Positions 1 through 7,064 of a DNA stretch of 34,849 nucleotides are shown in pieces. Source of the stretch: a virus. Both the position numbers and the translations under genes were made by a program. Below the pieces are notes generated by a model that saw only the letters and a list, made by a program, of their open reading frames with translations, was not told the origin of the DNA and made no database searches. Location: the IMG/VR virus record IMGVR_UViG_3300038361_000191, positions 1-34,849 of that record; one strand, given 5' to 3'. The stretch's first letter is position 1. Each line of letters begins with the position of its first letter.

Positions 1-93
1 CATACCCCGCACCCCAAAATCAGGACGTTTAGCTTGGAATGCTCTCGTTACCGCAGTATGGACCGCATCGTTACCTCTGTCGTGATGTTTCAT
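1..93 (-). CDS. Partial small protein running off the left edge
   Basis: Thirty-one codons are open from an ATG at 93 to the window edge, with no stop. The start is supported by a GAGGT Shine-Dalgarno eight bases upstream and by a consensus promoter and 5' hairpin just before it. The visible protein begins MKHHDRGNDAVHTAV and is basic and hydrophilic. I do not recognise a family. It is the first gene after the promoter at 150-178, so it is probably expressed separately from the cassette array at 644-2615. Confidence 0.6.
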   Translation of the reverse strand, partial: MKHHDRGNDAVHTAVTRAFQAKRPDFGVRGM

Positions 94-120
94 GGAATGA
101 CCTCGCTTTCTTGGGTGTTG

Positions 121-139
121 AGTGAGGAACCCCCTCACT
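121..139 (-). promoter_or_regulatory. Hairpin at the 5' end of the leader of the left-edge gene
   Basis: AGTGAGG (121-127) pairs perfectly with CCTCACT (133-139) around a 5-nt loop. It lies only a few bases after the expected start of transcription from the promoter at 150-178 and before the SD. A stable 5' hairpin often protects phage mRNA; that role is inferred. There is no U-run behind it, so it is not a terminator. Confidence 0.55.
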
Positions 140-149
140 TCTTACTTAT

Positions 150-178
150 AGTATATCAGGGTATGCAGGAAATGTCAA
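150..178 (-). promoter_or_regulatory. Consensus sigma70-type promoter reading leftward
   Basis: On the minus strand TTGACA (plus positions 173-178) is separated by exactly 17 nt from TATACT (150-155). This is the best promoter match in the window. It reads toward the left-edge gene starting at 93. Confidence 0.75.
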
Positions 179-280
179 CAGAAAAATGCATTTTTCTTAG
201 GAACCATGCACTTTTCTTTGGCTATTTTTTATACCCCCCCTTGTTTGGAAGTTCGGCTACTTTTCACTTAATTTCTTTTT

Positions 281-586
281 TAAGGAAGTTAGGAACTCTT
301 TTTTAAAGGAATTTTTTAGGATTATTAAACACTTACTTTTCGGACTACTTTTACTATTTTTTTCTTTTAAGGAAGTTAGGATTCTTTTTAAAGGAAATTT
401 TTTAGGCTTTCTTTTTCTTTTAAAATTTTTTAGGCTTTCTTTTTAAGGATTTCTTTCTTTTAGGAAGTTAGGCTGTTACTTTTTTTAAATTTTAGGATTC
501 TTTTTAAAAGAAAACTTTTTAAGGATTTTAGGAAAGGCCCCCTCCGAATCTCAAAAATGAGTTAAACTTTTTTAGGAAGTTAGGAA
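281..586. repeat. AGGA / poly-T low-complexity repeat tract in a gene-free stretch
   Basis: The stretch 179-643 has no convincing gene. From about 281 to 586 the plus strand alternates T-runs with about 14 AGGA and 3 AGGC motifs. A core AGGAAGTTAGG recurs near 283, 370, 462 and 574, with degenerate copies between. The minus strand therefore carries many TCCT motifs in an A-rich context. Function is unknown: protein-binding repeats, or an RNA rich in SD-like (plus) or anti-SD-like (minus) motifs, are possible. Confidence 0.5.
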
Positions 587-643
587 ACACCCCCACCCTA
601 AAAAACAGCTTCCGGTATTTCAAGAAACTGTTTTTGTGGTGGG

Positions 644-787
644 TTACTTTCTACGGGGGTTGCGGTATCTTTTATCTGAGAATTTTCTGGTTGATCCATC
701 GGGGAGATCGGTAAATTTTTTGCACCTACCATTTTCAGCACTTTGACATTTGTTATATCGTATACAATCGAAACATGACCTTCTCAT
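644..787 (-). CDS. 47-aa Cys-rich small protein
   Basis: ATG at 787 is preceded by AGAGGTG five bases upstream, and the frame closes with TAA at 644. The 47-residue product has four cysteines in its first half (CxxC, then two single Cys, spacing C5, C8, C14, C22), which could bind one metal ion. The C-terminus is very basic (RKFSDKRYRNPRRK). It is the last member of the minus-strand cassette array and shares its leader box (CAACCC, AT-rich, GAGGTG). The gap to the preceding gene contains a GGGGTTGCA palindrome. No family is recognised; a small DNA- or RNA-binding early protein is a guess. Confidence 0.6.
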   Translation of the reverse strand: MRRSCFDCIRYNKCQSAENGRCKKFTDLPDGSTRKFSDKRYRNPRRK

Positions 788-841
788 AGCTGCACCTCTG
801 GTATGGGGTTGTGGGGTTGCAGGTGCAACCCCCTGCTGCTG

Positions 842-1024
842 TTAAGGGGTATAGTAACTGAATGTACCCTGAATTGAACCGTCTTTGACAATCTCTACGC
901 ACCCACATGGGAACCATCTGATTACGTTGTTGGGGTCGGGGGTTTTTTTATCAGGGTACATACACATAACGTCTTTGTCTACATAGTCGCATTTACTACA
1001 TTTGTGGGTTTCAATGGTCTGCAT
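842..1024 (-). CDS. 60-aa small zinc-ribbon-like protein
   Basis: ATG at 1024 has a GAGGTG SD six bases upstream in the conserved leader of this array. The protein (MQTIETHKCSKCDYVDKD...) has CxxC at residues 9-12 and a CGC near residues 40-42, a layout that can bind zinc. There is no membrane segment. It is flanked on both sides by GGGGTTGCA palindromes (813-832 and 1050-1069). No family is recognised; it is probably one of the variable small early genes typical of phage leader regions. Confidence 0.6.
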   Translation of the reverse strand: MQTIETHKCSKCDYVDKDVMCMYPDKKTPDPNNVIRWFPCGCVEIVKDGSIQGTFSYYTP

Positions 1025-1078
1025 GATAACACCTCGAAAAAAGAATTTAGGGGTTGCAGGTGCAACCCCTGCTGCACG

Positions 1079-1303
1079 TTATACCCAATCGTATAGATAT
1101 ACCCTGTCAAAAGAAGTTAATTCAGCACCGTTGTTTTTTGCAATAGAGCGTAAATCGGTCAAGGTAAATCGTAACTGGTGTTTTTTATCAAGGTAACTTT
1201 GAACGTCAAGCATTTCTGCAATGTGAATAGATTGGTTATCTCTTGTCTCTTTTGCACCGCAATGATGCACCGCATGAAGCACTAGCTCGACAATATTGAC
1301 CAT
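1079..1303 (-). CDS. 74-aa hypothetical protein
   Basis: Starts at ATG 1303 behind TCGAGGTGTCACA, the SD leader shared with its neighbours. The product (MVNIVELVLHAVHHCGAKET...) looks soluble and mostly helical, with no recognisable motif. Its leader contains the CAACCC box. The next palindrome (1050-1069) follows ten bases after its stop. Confidence 0.6.
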   Translation of the reverse strand: MVNIVELVLHAVHHCGAKETRDNQSIHIAEMLDVQSYLDKKHQLRFTLTDLRSIAKNNGAELTSFDRVYLYDWV

Positions 1304-1332
1304 TGTGACACCTCGAAAATATGGGTTGACAG

Positions 1333-1449
1333 TTAGCTCACTATGAGGTCTAAAATCGCTTTGATCAATGGTGAGAAATGATAACCGAAAGCGATACTAC
1401 CGAAAAGACACGTTACACCTATGATGCTTTCAAATGCTAGTTGTGACAT
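1333..1449 (-). CDS. 38-aa single-pass membrane peptide
   Basis: ATG at 1449 is preceded by GAGGTGTTCCC, the array's SD leader. The 38 residues (MSQLAFESIIGVTCLFGSIA...) are mostly hydrophobic over residues 8-24, consistent with one transmembrane helix. The frame stays open far upstream of this ATG, but only this start has a ribosome-binding site. Small phage membrane peptides of this kind are often host-takeover or lysis-timing proteins; nothing here identifies which. Confidence 0.6.
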   Translation of the reverse strand: MSQLAFESIIGVTCLFGSIAFGYHFSPLIKAILDLIVS

Positions 1450-1525
1450 GGGAACACCTCTTATTTGGGGTTGACAGTTAAACTTCAATCTGAGTTGCAG
1501 GGTTGCAACCCAGAATGAAACCGAA

Positions 1526-1768
1526 CTATGCAAGGTGAATATGGTTGTTCTCGTCAAGTACCATACACATGCACCTATCAGCAGCACTCTCGAAAACTTC
1601 AGGTGAAAGCATAACTTTTGAACGGTAGTTGTCGGGTACTTCAGAGAAGTTGTTAAAGTTGTATTCTCTCGAAAACTTCTCACTGAGAAAGCGTGAAGAT
1701 ACTACACCGTGAATTGAGATTGTGTCGCTGATAAATCTGGTAACAATAGAGTCAAGTTCTGTAAACAT
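1526..1768 (-). CDS. 80-aa hypothetical protein
   Basis: ATG at 1768 follows TCGAGGTGTTACC, the clearest form of the array's SD leader, and a CAACCC box lies upstream. The protein (MFTELDSIVTRFISDTISIH...) is soluble, of mixed charge and has no known motif apart from a CMC near its C-terminus. The palindrome at 1500-1511 follows its stop. Confidence 0.6.
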   Translation of the reverse strand: MFTELDSIVTRFISDTISIHGVVSSRFLSEKFSREYNFNNFSEVPDNYRSKVMLSPEVFESAADRCMCMVLDENNHIHLA

Positions 1769-1820
1769 GGTAACACCTCGAAAAAAGGGTTTAGGGGTTG
1801 CAAGCGCAACCCCTGAAATT

Positions 1821-2108
1821 TTATCTGATAGAGTCTTTACAGTATTGGTTCATTTCGCAGAAACTCTTGATAGCAGACTCATGAAAATTTGTGGTATGAC
1901 CAATTTCACCGAAAAAATAATTGACAAGTCTGGTAAGATTGTCAAGGTCAATTTCAGTTCTGATATAAACCATACCAACATCAATCAATTGACCATACTG
2001 AGAAATAATTTCTCTGATCATATAAACCATATCAATACTTTCATAGTTTTCAATAAATTTCTCAGCACTCACGTAAATTTGGTCGGTATCAATTTCTCGA
2101 ATTTTCAT
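1821..2108 (-). CDS. 95-aa hypothetical acidic protein
   Basis: The frame is open from 2144, but the start at 2108 is chosen because AAGGTGAAGTT precedes it and the upstream codons fall in the leader. The 95-residue product (MKIREIDTDQIYVSAEKFIE...) is acidic and probably helical, with no known domain. A GGGGTTGC palindrome (1794-1813) lies seven bases past its stop. Confidence 0.6.
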   Translation of the reverse strand: MKIREIDTDQIYVSAEKFIENYESIDMVYMIREIISQYGQLIDVGMVYIRTEIDLDNLTRLVNYFFGEIGHTTNFHESAIKSFCEMNQYCKDSIR

Positions 2109-2210
2109 AACTTCACCTTGAAATATGGGTTTGGTTGTTCTCACTTCTCAAGAGATTGCAGGGTTGCAACCCCTTGAGAAATGGGGTTGCATTTCTGCAA
2201 CCCCTGATTT

Positions 2211-2615
2211 TTAGCTGATTCTTGCAACCCATTTTTCATCATCTATGCGCATGGTGATAATGCTCTTGAAACTTGCGCTTTTGTAAATTGCGCTTGTGAA
2301 GAAACCTTTACCGTAAGAAACCCCATCTATGATGATGGTTGCACCCTGTTTTGACATACCCGCTAAATGCGAGTAAAAGGTACTTTTGATTATCAAGTTG
2401 AAATGCTTCAAAGTTCTTTTATTCATTACCTCATGTTCTTCTTTGGTAAAATTGTGGTTTAGCAGCATAGAGTTCATCACCTGAGTTCTGGTGCTGTATC
2501 GGTGAATGTTAAAGACCGTCTTCACCCCAAAATGCTCTTGTTTTGATTGAAATGCTCTTGTAATGCTCTTGACTTTCACGGGTTTCTGAATCTCATTTCT
2601 GATAAATCTTCTCAT
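2211..2615 (-). CDS. 134-aa hypothetical basic protein, first gene of the minus-strand array
   Basis: The start at 2615 is chosen over an upstream ATG at 2672 because TGAGGTGAACAAA lies directly before it. The product (MRRFIRNEIQKPVKVKSITR...) is basic in its first 60 residues, with a later more hydrophobic segment (AGMSKQGATIIIDGVSYGKG). I do not recognise the family. As the promoter-proximal gene facing the control region at 2616-3352 it should be the first transcribed of the array. Two palindromes follow its stop. Confidence 0.6.
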   Translation of the reverse strand: MRRFIRNEIQKPVKVKSITRAFQSKQEHFGVKTVFNIHRYSTRTQVMNSMLLNHNFTKEEHEVMNKRTLKHFNLIIKSTFYSHLAGMSKQGATIIIDGVSYGKGFFTSAIYKSASFKSIITMRIDDEKWVARIS

Positions 2616-2794
2616 TTTGTTCACCTCATATTTGGGTTGACGTTTTGTTGAACTGCAAAACTTATAATGCAATCACCATACCAAAAAACTTTTTATTGCA
2701 GTAAGAAAAATTAAAATACTTGTAAGTCACTGTTTTTAAAGTAAAAGAAAATTAAAAAAAATTATTTTGCTGCATTGTATCATGTGTTCAAAAA

Positions 2795-2910
2795 GTGTCT
2801 TATTTGAGACACCCCGAAAAATAAATATGAGACACATGCTTAACTAGCTGTTTTTGTTCACTTTTTTGTGTCTCACTGTTTTTTTACAATTATGGTACAT
2901 ATTGAGACAC
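2795..2910. promoter_or_regulatory. Cluster of GAGACAC / GTGTCTC sites, probable operators
   Basis: GTGTCT at 2795-2800 and GAGACAC at 2806-2812 form an inverted pair. Further copies are at 2829-2835 (GAGACAC), 2868-2874 (GTGTCTC) and 2904-2910 (GAGACAC). Five copies in mixed orientation within 116 bp of non-coding DNA between divergent gene blocks suggest binding sites for a regulator. The regulator is not identified. Confidence 0.5.
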
Positions 2911-3112
2911 TTTTTTATTCAATCAATTCAATATGTTAGCTGTTTTTGCTTCTGAAATTTCGCTCACACTGAACCAAATGGTCAAAGTCACATACTGGTA
3001 TGGGTTGATGGGTTGCTTTACAGTGAAGGGTTGTTTTTGTGCTTCTCAGCGCATATTCTGGGTACAGGTAATGTCAAGAAAGACCACCACGACCACTTGG
3101 TGTTGCCTCCCC

Positions 3113-3274
3113 AAAAATAGGCAGGAAATCCTCAACTTCATTCCTCAGCCTACTTCCAATCAAAAATAGGCAGGAAATCCTCAACTTCACTCCAATAAAA
3201 AATAGGCAGGAAATCCGGAGAAAAATAGGGGTCATTTCCAATTAACCCCCACCTAAAAAAATAGGCAGAAAAAT
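3113..3274. repeat. Iteron-like direct repeats with core AAAAATAGGCAGGAAATCC
   Basis: Two copies of a 28-bp repeat are identical (3113-3140 and 3162-3189). A 19-bp copy of the core follows at 3198-3216, a degenerate copy starts at 3221, and a variant lies at 3256-3274. Several units are followed by a CCAAT segment before the next repeat. All point the same way, as replication initiator iterons do, although the spacings are uneven (about 49, 36, 23 and 35 bp). Confidence 0.65.
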
Positions 3275-3290
3275 CACCAGAAAATAAACC

Positions 3291-3320
3291 TTGACATTCT
3301 AGTAGTTGTAGTAGTAGAGT
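3291..3320 (+). promoter_or_regulatory. Probable rightward promoter for the small-gene/nrdJ operon
   Basis: TTGACA (3291-3296), an 18-nt spacer and TAGAGT (3315-3320). The -35 is perfect and the -10 is weak (4/6). The 18-nt spacer matches the promoters at 7035 and 15311. The first gene starts 33 bp downstream. Confidence 0.5.
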
Positions 3321-3352
3321 AGTTCAAACATCAAAATAGAGAAGGGGGAAGG

Positions 3353-3511
3353 ATGATTAACATAGCATTCGGGTTAGGGGTTATGGCCAGTCTTTATTTC
3401 ACAGTAGGTTTTATCAGTTGCATCAAAGCAGCGGATTCAAGATATTCCACCTTTGGTTTCTGTTTAAGTATCAGTTGGGGGATAACCGCTTATTTAGGGA
3501 GTTTGATATAA
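3353..3511 (+). CDS. 52-aa small membrane protein
   Basis: ATG at 3353 follows GAAGGGGGAAGG, and the frame ends at TAA 3509-3511. The 52-residue product has a hydrophobic first segment (residues 4-23, IAFGLGVMASLYFTVGFISC) and a second near residues 35-52, so it may span the membrane twice. Its stop overlaps the next start (TAATG), a sign of translational coupling. No family is recognised. Confidence 0.55.
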   Translation: MINIAFGLGVMASLYFTVGFISCIKAADSRYSTFGFCLSISWGITAYLGSLI

Positions 3512-3708
3512 TGGAAGAAGAGACTAAGATTGTAGTTGGTAAAGGGGATCATCGACCTAGTAGTAGGAATTGTATTCCTACAGATCTTGAGCTTTGTGCT
3601 GATAGTAGAAGAGAAGAATGCCCTTACTACATCAAGGTTATTGTTGATACTAAAGAGGTTAGTTTTTATCAAGGATTTTGTGGTTGGGGATTTAGAAAGG
3701 AGGAATAA
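3511..3708 (+). CDS. 65-aa Cys-containing hypothetical protein
   Basis: The start is ATG 3511, overlapping the upstream stop, with GGGAG upstream. A longer version from 3418 lacks an SD and would run over the previous gene. The product begins MEEETKIVVGKGDHRPSSRN and has four cysteines (C24, C30, C37, C57 by count). A small metal-binding domain is possible. It is coupled to the next gene by a TAATG overlap. Confidence 0.6.
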   Translation: MEEETKIVVGKGDHRPSSRNCIPTDLELCADSRREECPYYIKVIVDTKEVSFYQGFCGWGFRKEE

Positions 3709-3830
3709 TGTTTAGCTTTACGATTCATATTTGGCACTGGCGATGGAAACCTCATTTCTTTAGTTCACGGGAACTTCATGAGATTATATTTAGTTGGTTA
3801 TGTTTTTCTTTTGAGATAGATTGGAGTTAA
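3708..3830 (+). CDS. 40-aa aromatic-rich small protein
   Basis: A near-perfect SD (AAAGGAGG) precedes ATG 3708, which overlaps the previous stop. The 40-residue product (MFSFTIHIWHWRWKPHFFSS...) is unusually rich in Trp, Phe and His. It could be a membrane-surface peptide. No homolog is known to me. One base separates its stop from the next gene. Confidence 0.5.
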   Translation: MFSFTIHIWHWRWKPHFFSSRELHEIIFSWLCFSFEIDWS

Positions 3831-3831
3831 A

Positions 3832-4188
3832 ATGAAAAGAATATGTGGATTTTGTCATTTACCATTTTCAGAAGATGCTATGATTGGAATTGAGAGGGTA
3901 ACTTTTGATGCGTTGGAACATCCTGATACTGAATTTTTTGCTTATCATGGCGACGAAAAAGATATAATACCTGTATGTGAACCTTGCTATTCTGAAAAAT
4001 CAGGAATTAAGAAAGAGTTTGCGAATTTGCCACCTTCTTTGCTGAAACATCAATATCCTTCAATAAAAGTAATAGAAAAAGAAAAGTATAGAAGTATGCC
4101 TTTAGTAAATCAGAGTGAAAGTATGATACGGGTTATTTTTACCTGTTCCATAAATGATTGGAGACAAATGCGTAAGGAGTTTTGCTGA
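3832..4188 (+). CDS. 118-aa protein with a two-CxxC zinc-binding motif
   Basis: The protein has CGFC at residues 5-8 and CEPC near residues 50-53, a four-cysteine arrangement expected to hold one zinc, as in small HNH-like or zinc-ribbon phage proteins. The rest (to residue 118) is charged with no known domain. No HNH catalytic histidines are evident, so I do not call it a nuclease. Its stop overlaps the next start. Confidence 0.6.
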   Translation: MKRICGFCHLPFSEDAMIGIERVTFDALEHPDTEFFAYHGDEKDIIPVCEPCYSEKSGIKKEFANLPPSLLKHQYPSIKVIEKEKYRSMPLVNQSESMIRVIFTCSINDWRQMRKEFC

Positions 4189-4535
4189 TGGATACTTATA
4201 CAAAAGCAAAACTAGAAGAGGGTAAAAGAATTGGTAAAACTCCTTGGTGTGCTTCTGGTAATGTAGAAGCTTATTTATATAATTATTTAAATCCACCTGG
4301 AGATAGAGAGCAGTACCCCCAAGAAACATATCATGAAGCACAATTAAGGTATGTAGAAGAAGGAGAAATTACACAGGAAGAATATGAGGAAAGAATGAGG
4401 AAAGATTTAGAATTTCAGCATTGGCAATTAAGGAACATTGCTGATAATGCTTTAAAGAAAATGAAAGAAGTTGGAATTCTAGATGAATATCTGTCGAAAT
4501 ATTATTTAAAGGATACAAATGATGGTCCAAGTTAA
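4188..4535 (+). CDS. 115-aa hypothetical charged helical protein
   Basis: ATG 4188 overlaps the upstream stop and has AAGGAG eight to ten bases upstream. A TTG at 4182 is possible but too close to the SD. The product (MDTYTKAKLEEGKRIGKTPW...) is Glu/Lys-rich and probably helical in its second half (EEYEERMRKDLEFQHWQLRN). No family is recognised. It overlaps the next gene by 17 bp. Confidence 0.55.
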   Translation: MDTYTKAKLEEGKRIGKTPWCASGNVEAYLYNYLNPPGDREQYPQETYHEAQLRYVEEGEITQEEYEERMRKDLEFQHWQLRNIADNALKKMKEVGILDEYLSKYYLKDTNDGPS

Positions 4536-4743
4536 TCATACCATGTACACAGTGCAGAAGTGTTCTCTTACAGAGGATGAGCTTTATGGTAATAGTCATG
4601 CTAGTAAAGATGGATATGATACTGTATGTGGATTAGAGATAAACCATCATTGGTATATTATCAATAATACCTATGATGGGGAATATAATTGTAAAAAGTG
4701 TGCTAAGATTTTAGAGGAGAATAGGATAAATGGAGTATTCTGA
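4519..4743 (+). CDS. 74-aa small Cys protein upstream of nrdJ
   Basis: ATG 4519 has AAGGAT seven bases upstream; a second ATG directly follows. The product contains NCKKCAKIL near its C-terminus (CxxC) plus two earlier cysteines (residues 15 and 37), so it may bind zinc. It overlaps both neighbours and is co-transcribed with nrdJ. Whether it works with the reductase, for example as a redox partner, cannot be judged. Confidence 0.5.
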   Translation: MMVQVNHTMYTVQKCSLTEDELYGNSHASKDGYDTVCGLEINHHWYIINNTYDGEYNCKKCAKILEENRINGVF

Positions 4744-7027
4744 GAACGCTTTGAATGTATTCAAGAAATTGTACTTTAAGAAAGATGAAGGAGGAAATCT
4801 TTTAGAGGATAATCCTGATGAAGTATTTAAAAGGGTATCGGTATTTATATCTGATGATATAAATGATAGCATGAAATGGGAAAAAAGATTTTATGATATG
4901 ATGAAAGATGGATATTTTAGACCGAATACTCCTTGTTTGATGAATGCAGGGGTACAAGAGAAACCACAGACAGCAGCATGTTTTGTTGGGGATATGGAGG
5001 ATGACCTTTGCTCTATCCTGGATTTTGATCGTGAAGCAGCATTGGTTTTTGCTAGTGGAAGTGGGATAGGTATCAATTTTGGTACTTTGCGGGAAAGAGG
5101 AGCAGCTTTGAGTAGTGGAGGAGAAAGTAGTGGTCCTTTTGCCTTTATGAAAAAGTTAGCATCTACGGGTGAAGCGGTTAAAAGTGGGGGAAGAAGTAGA
5201 CGTGCCGCTATTATGAGTATGTTCTTTGATGATCATCCGGACTTATTGGAGTTTATTACTATTAAAAATGGTGTAGATCAAGATTTACGATCTATGAACC
5301 TTTCTGTGGCAGCAAGTGATGCTTTTATGAAAGCAGTTAAGGATGGTAGTAGTTGGGAATTGTGTGGTGTTATAGATGGTAGGATTAAAAGCACACATAA
5401 TGCCAGAGATATTTTTGATCTGATTGCTACGAATGCACATAAAAGTGGAGATCCTGGTATCTGGTTCATTGATAGAGCTAATGCAGATAATGGATTAAAC
5501 AAACAGTATGGTAGTATCACCAGTACAAATCCTTGTGGTGAACAGTCCTTGTTACCTCACGGTGCTTGTGCTTTAGCATCTATCAATCTAGCTAAGTTTG
5601 TAGTGGAAGATGGCAAATTTGATTATGAAAAGTTTAGAGAAATTGTTACATATGGAACTTATTTCCTCGATTTCATGATTGAAAAGAGTGGATACCCTAC
5701 AAAAGATTATGAGGATATGGCTAAGAATACTAGACCACTTGGTTTAGGTATTATGGGTTTAGCGGATATGTTGTGTTTACTGGAAATTCCTTATGATAGT
5801 CAAGAAGCTTATATACTTTGTGGAAATATAGCGGAAGTGTTAACACAAGAGTCAATTGAAGCTTCAATGAAATTGGCAGAAGATTATGGAGCGTTCCCAG
5901 CTTTTAACAATAATATTAATGGTATGACTGAATTATGTGAAAAGTTTGGTTTTCATGACGATGTACTCAATATTAAACCTCTTAGAAATTCTAGTTGGAC
6001 TACAATAGCACCTACAGGTACAATTTCTATTTCTGCTGATTGCTCTCCAGGGATGGAACCTCTTTTCGGTATCACCTACACAAAGAATATAGCGGATTCA
6101 GATGAAAAATGGATATTTGTTAATCCAATTTTTGAAAGTTTACACCATGATAAATCTTGGTATAAGGAAGCAGTCGAGAGAATTGAATTGAATCATGGTT
6201 CATGTCAAGGAATAGAGTGTGTACCTTTAGAAGTCAGGAGGGTATGGAAGACAGCACATGATATTGATTGGAAAGATCGTATTGAAATGCAAGCACACCT
6301 TCAAACGTATATCTCTAATGCTATTTCATCTACTATAAACCTACCTAGATCGGCTACAGTAGACGAAATCAAAGAGATGTATCTCCTTGCGTGGCAAAAA
6401 GGACTAAAAGGAATTACGGTGTATCGTGACGGTTCTCTTGACTGTCAACCAGTGGAATTTGAAAAAGAAAAAGAGAAACCACAAAAGAAAGTAGAGAAAT
6501 TGTGTAAAGGAAGACCTAAAATTCGTGACGGTAAAACTTATGAAGTAGCTACTGGACATGGAAATGTCTTTATTACAGTAAATCATGATTGTAATGGCAA
6601 GATATTTGAAATATTTAATGCTGGTGGAAAAGGTGGAGGTAAAAATGCTGCAAAACTTGAGGCTATAGGTCGTTTAGTATCATTGGCATTACAGTATAAT
6701 GTTCCAATTGACGAAATTGCTTCTCAATTGATCAATATAGGGGATGGAAGTATTGCTTGGGATAAATTAGATCCAAATGATACAAAATCAACACCTATAT
6801 TGAGTATACCTGATGCTATTGGAAAAGTTTTGAAAAAGTTTTATTCTAATAAAAATGGTATGGAAGTGAATATGATCGTTGAGCAGGAAAGTATCATTTT
6901 AGAAGATACACCAGTTGAATGTGCAGAACCAGAGAATAAACAACTACTTTGTCCTGAGTGTGGGGGTAATGCAGAAATGAAAGAAGGATGTCTTTTCTGT
7001 CCTAGTTGTGGCTCAATGTGTTCATAA
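4730..7027 (+). CDS. nrdJ: Class II (adenosylcobalamin-dependent) ribonucleotide reductase
   Basis: Reduces ribonucleotides to deoxyribonucleotides for phage DNA synthesis, using a cobalamin-derived radical and no oxygen. The 765-residue protein has the family hallmarks: FRPNTPCLMNAG (63-74), GSGIGINFGTLRERGA (110-125), NPCGE (267-271) and APTGTISISADCSPGMEP in the second half. By spacing to the Thermotoga enzyme (C322/C333 and C133), C269 is the thiyl-radical cysteine and C84/C280 the redox pair. A TSCPD-type segment (GGKGGGKNAAKLEAIGRL) follows. The C-terminus is a zinc-ribbon-like tail with CPEC and CPSC plus a final Cys, which probably shuttles reducing equivalents. ATG 4730 lies inside the previous gene, behind AGGAGAATAGGA. 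It is uninterrupted: no intron or intein is present. The chain may depend on host cobalamin. Confidence 0.95.
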   Translation: MEYSENALNVFKKLYFKKDEGGNLLEDNPDEVFKRVSVFISDDINDSMKWEKRFYDMMKDGYFRPNTPCLMNAGVQEKPQTAACFVGDMEDDLCSILDFDREAALVFASGSGIGINFGTLRERGAALSSGGESSGPFAFMKKLASTGEAVKSGGRSRRAAIMSMFFDDHPDLLEFITIKNGVDQDLRSMNLSVAASDAFMKAVKDGSSWELCGVIDGRIKSTHNARDIFDLIATNAHKSGDPGIWFIDRANADNGLNKQYGSITSTNPCGEQSLLPHGACALASINLAKFVVEDGKFDYEKFREIVTYGTYFLDFMIEKSGYPTKDYEDMAKNTRPLGLGIMGLADMLCLLEIPYDSQEAYILCGNIAEVLTQESIEASMKLAEDYGAFPAFNNNINGMTELCEKFGFHDDVLNIKPLRNSSWTTIAPTGTISISADCSPGMEPLFGITYTKNIADSDEKWIFVNPIFESLHHDKSWYKEAVERIELNHGSCQGIECVPLEVRRVWKTAHDIDWKDRIEMQAHLQTYISNAISSTINLPRSATVDEIKEMYLLAWQKGLKGITVYRDGSLDCQPVEFEKEKEKPQKKVEKLCKGRPKIRDGKTYEVATGHGNVFITVNHDCNGKIFEIFNAGGKGGGKNAAKLEAIGRLVSLALQYNVPIDEIASQLINIGDGSIAWDKLDPNDTKSTPILSIPDAIGKVLKKFYSNKNGMEVNMIVEQESIILEDTPVECAEPENKQLLCPECGGNAEMKEGCLFCPSCGSMCS

Positions 7028-7034
7028 ATAGTAT

Positions 7035-7064
7035 TTGACTTTTTTGAAAAGATAATTTTATACT
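7035..7064 (+). promoter_or_regulatory. Promoter ahead of the HNH gene and downstream operon
   Basis: TTGACT (7035-7040), an 18-nt spacer and TATACT (7059-7064), directly after the nrdJ stop. The expected transcript starts near 7071 and enters the structured RNA at 7103-7171. Confidence 0.7.

Larger units (their letters stand above)
813..2204. repeat. Family of GGGGTTGCA...TGCAACCCC palindromes between small genes
   Basis: Six related inverted repeats sit in the gaps of the minus-strand array: 813-832, 1050-1069, 1500-1511 (GGGTTGCAACCC), 1794-1813, 2145-2180 (inner GGGTTGCAACCC inside an outer TTCTCAAG/CTTGAGAA stem) and 2183-2204. Stems are 6-9 bp with loops of 0-4 nt, and each lies just after the stop codon of a minus-strand gene. 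No consistent U-run follows, so classical terminators are unlikely. mRNA-stabilising hairpins or REP-like recombination units are more plausible. Confidence 0.75.
2616..3352. other. Gene-free divergent control region (candidate origin)
   Basis: No credible coding sequence is present. The stretch separates leftward small genes from rightward genes and contains an A/T-rich part (about 2670-2780), a GAGACAC site cluster (2795-2910), iteron-like repeats (3113-3274) and a rightward promoter (3291-3320). An AT-rich segment, iterons and divergent transcription are the usual marks of a phage replication origin or early control region; that reading is inferred. Confidence 0.55.

Noticed and set aside
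34-306. Rightward 90-codon open frame
   Set aside because: It lacks an SD, covers a consensus leftward promoter with its hairpin and a leftward gene start, and encodes low-complexity hydrophobic sequence from T-runs.
1722-2177. Rightward 151-codon open frame
   Set aside because: It is antisense to two well-supported small genes with SD leaders and reads through the palindromes.
813-2204. CRISPR array
   Set aside because: The repeats are short palindromes at irregular intervals with genes between, not regular repeats with uniform spacers.
2933-3169. Rightward 78-codon open frame
   Set aside because: No SD, and it runs through the iteron-like repeats.
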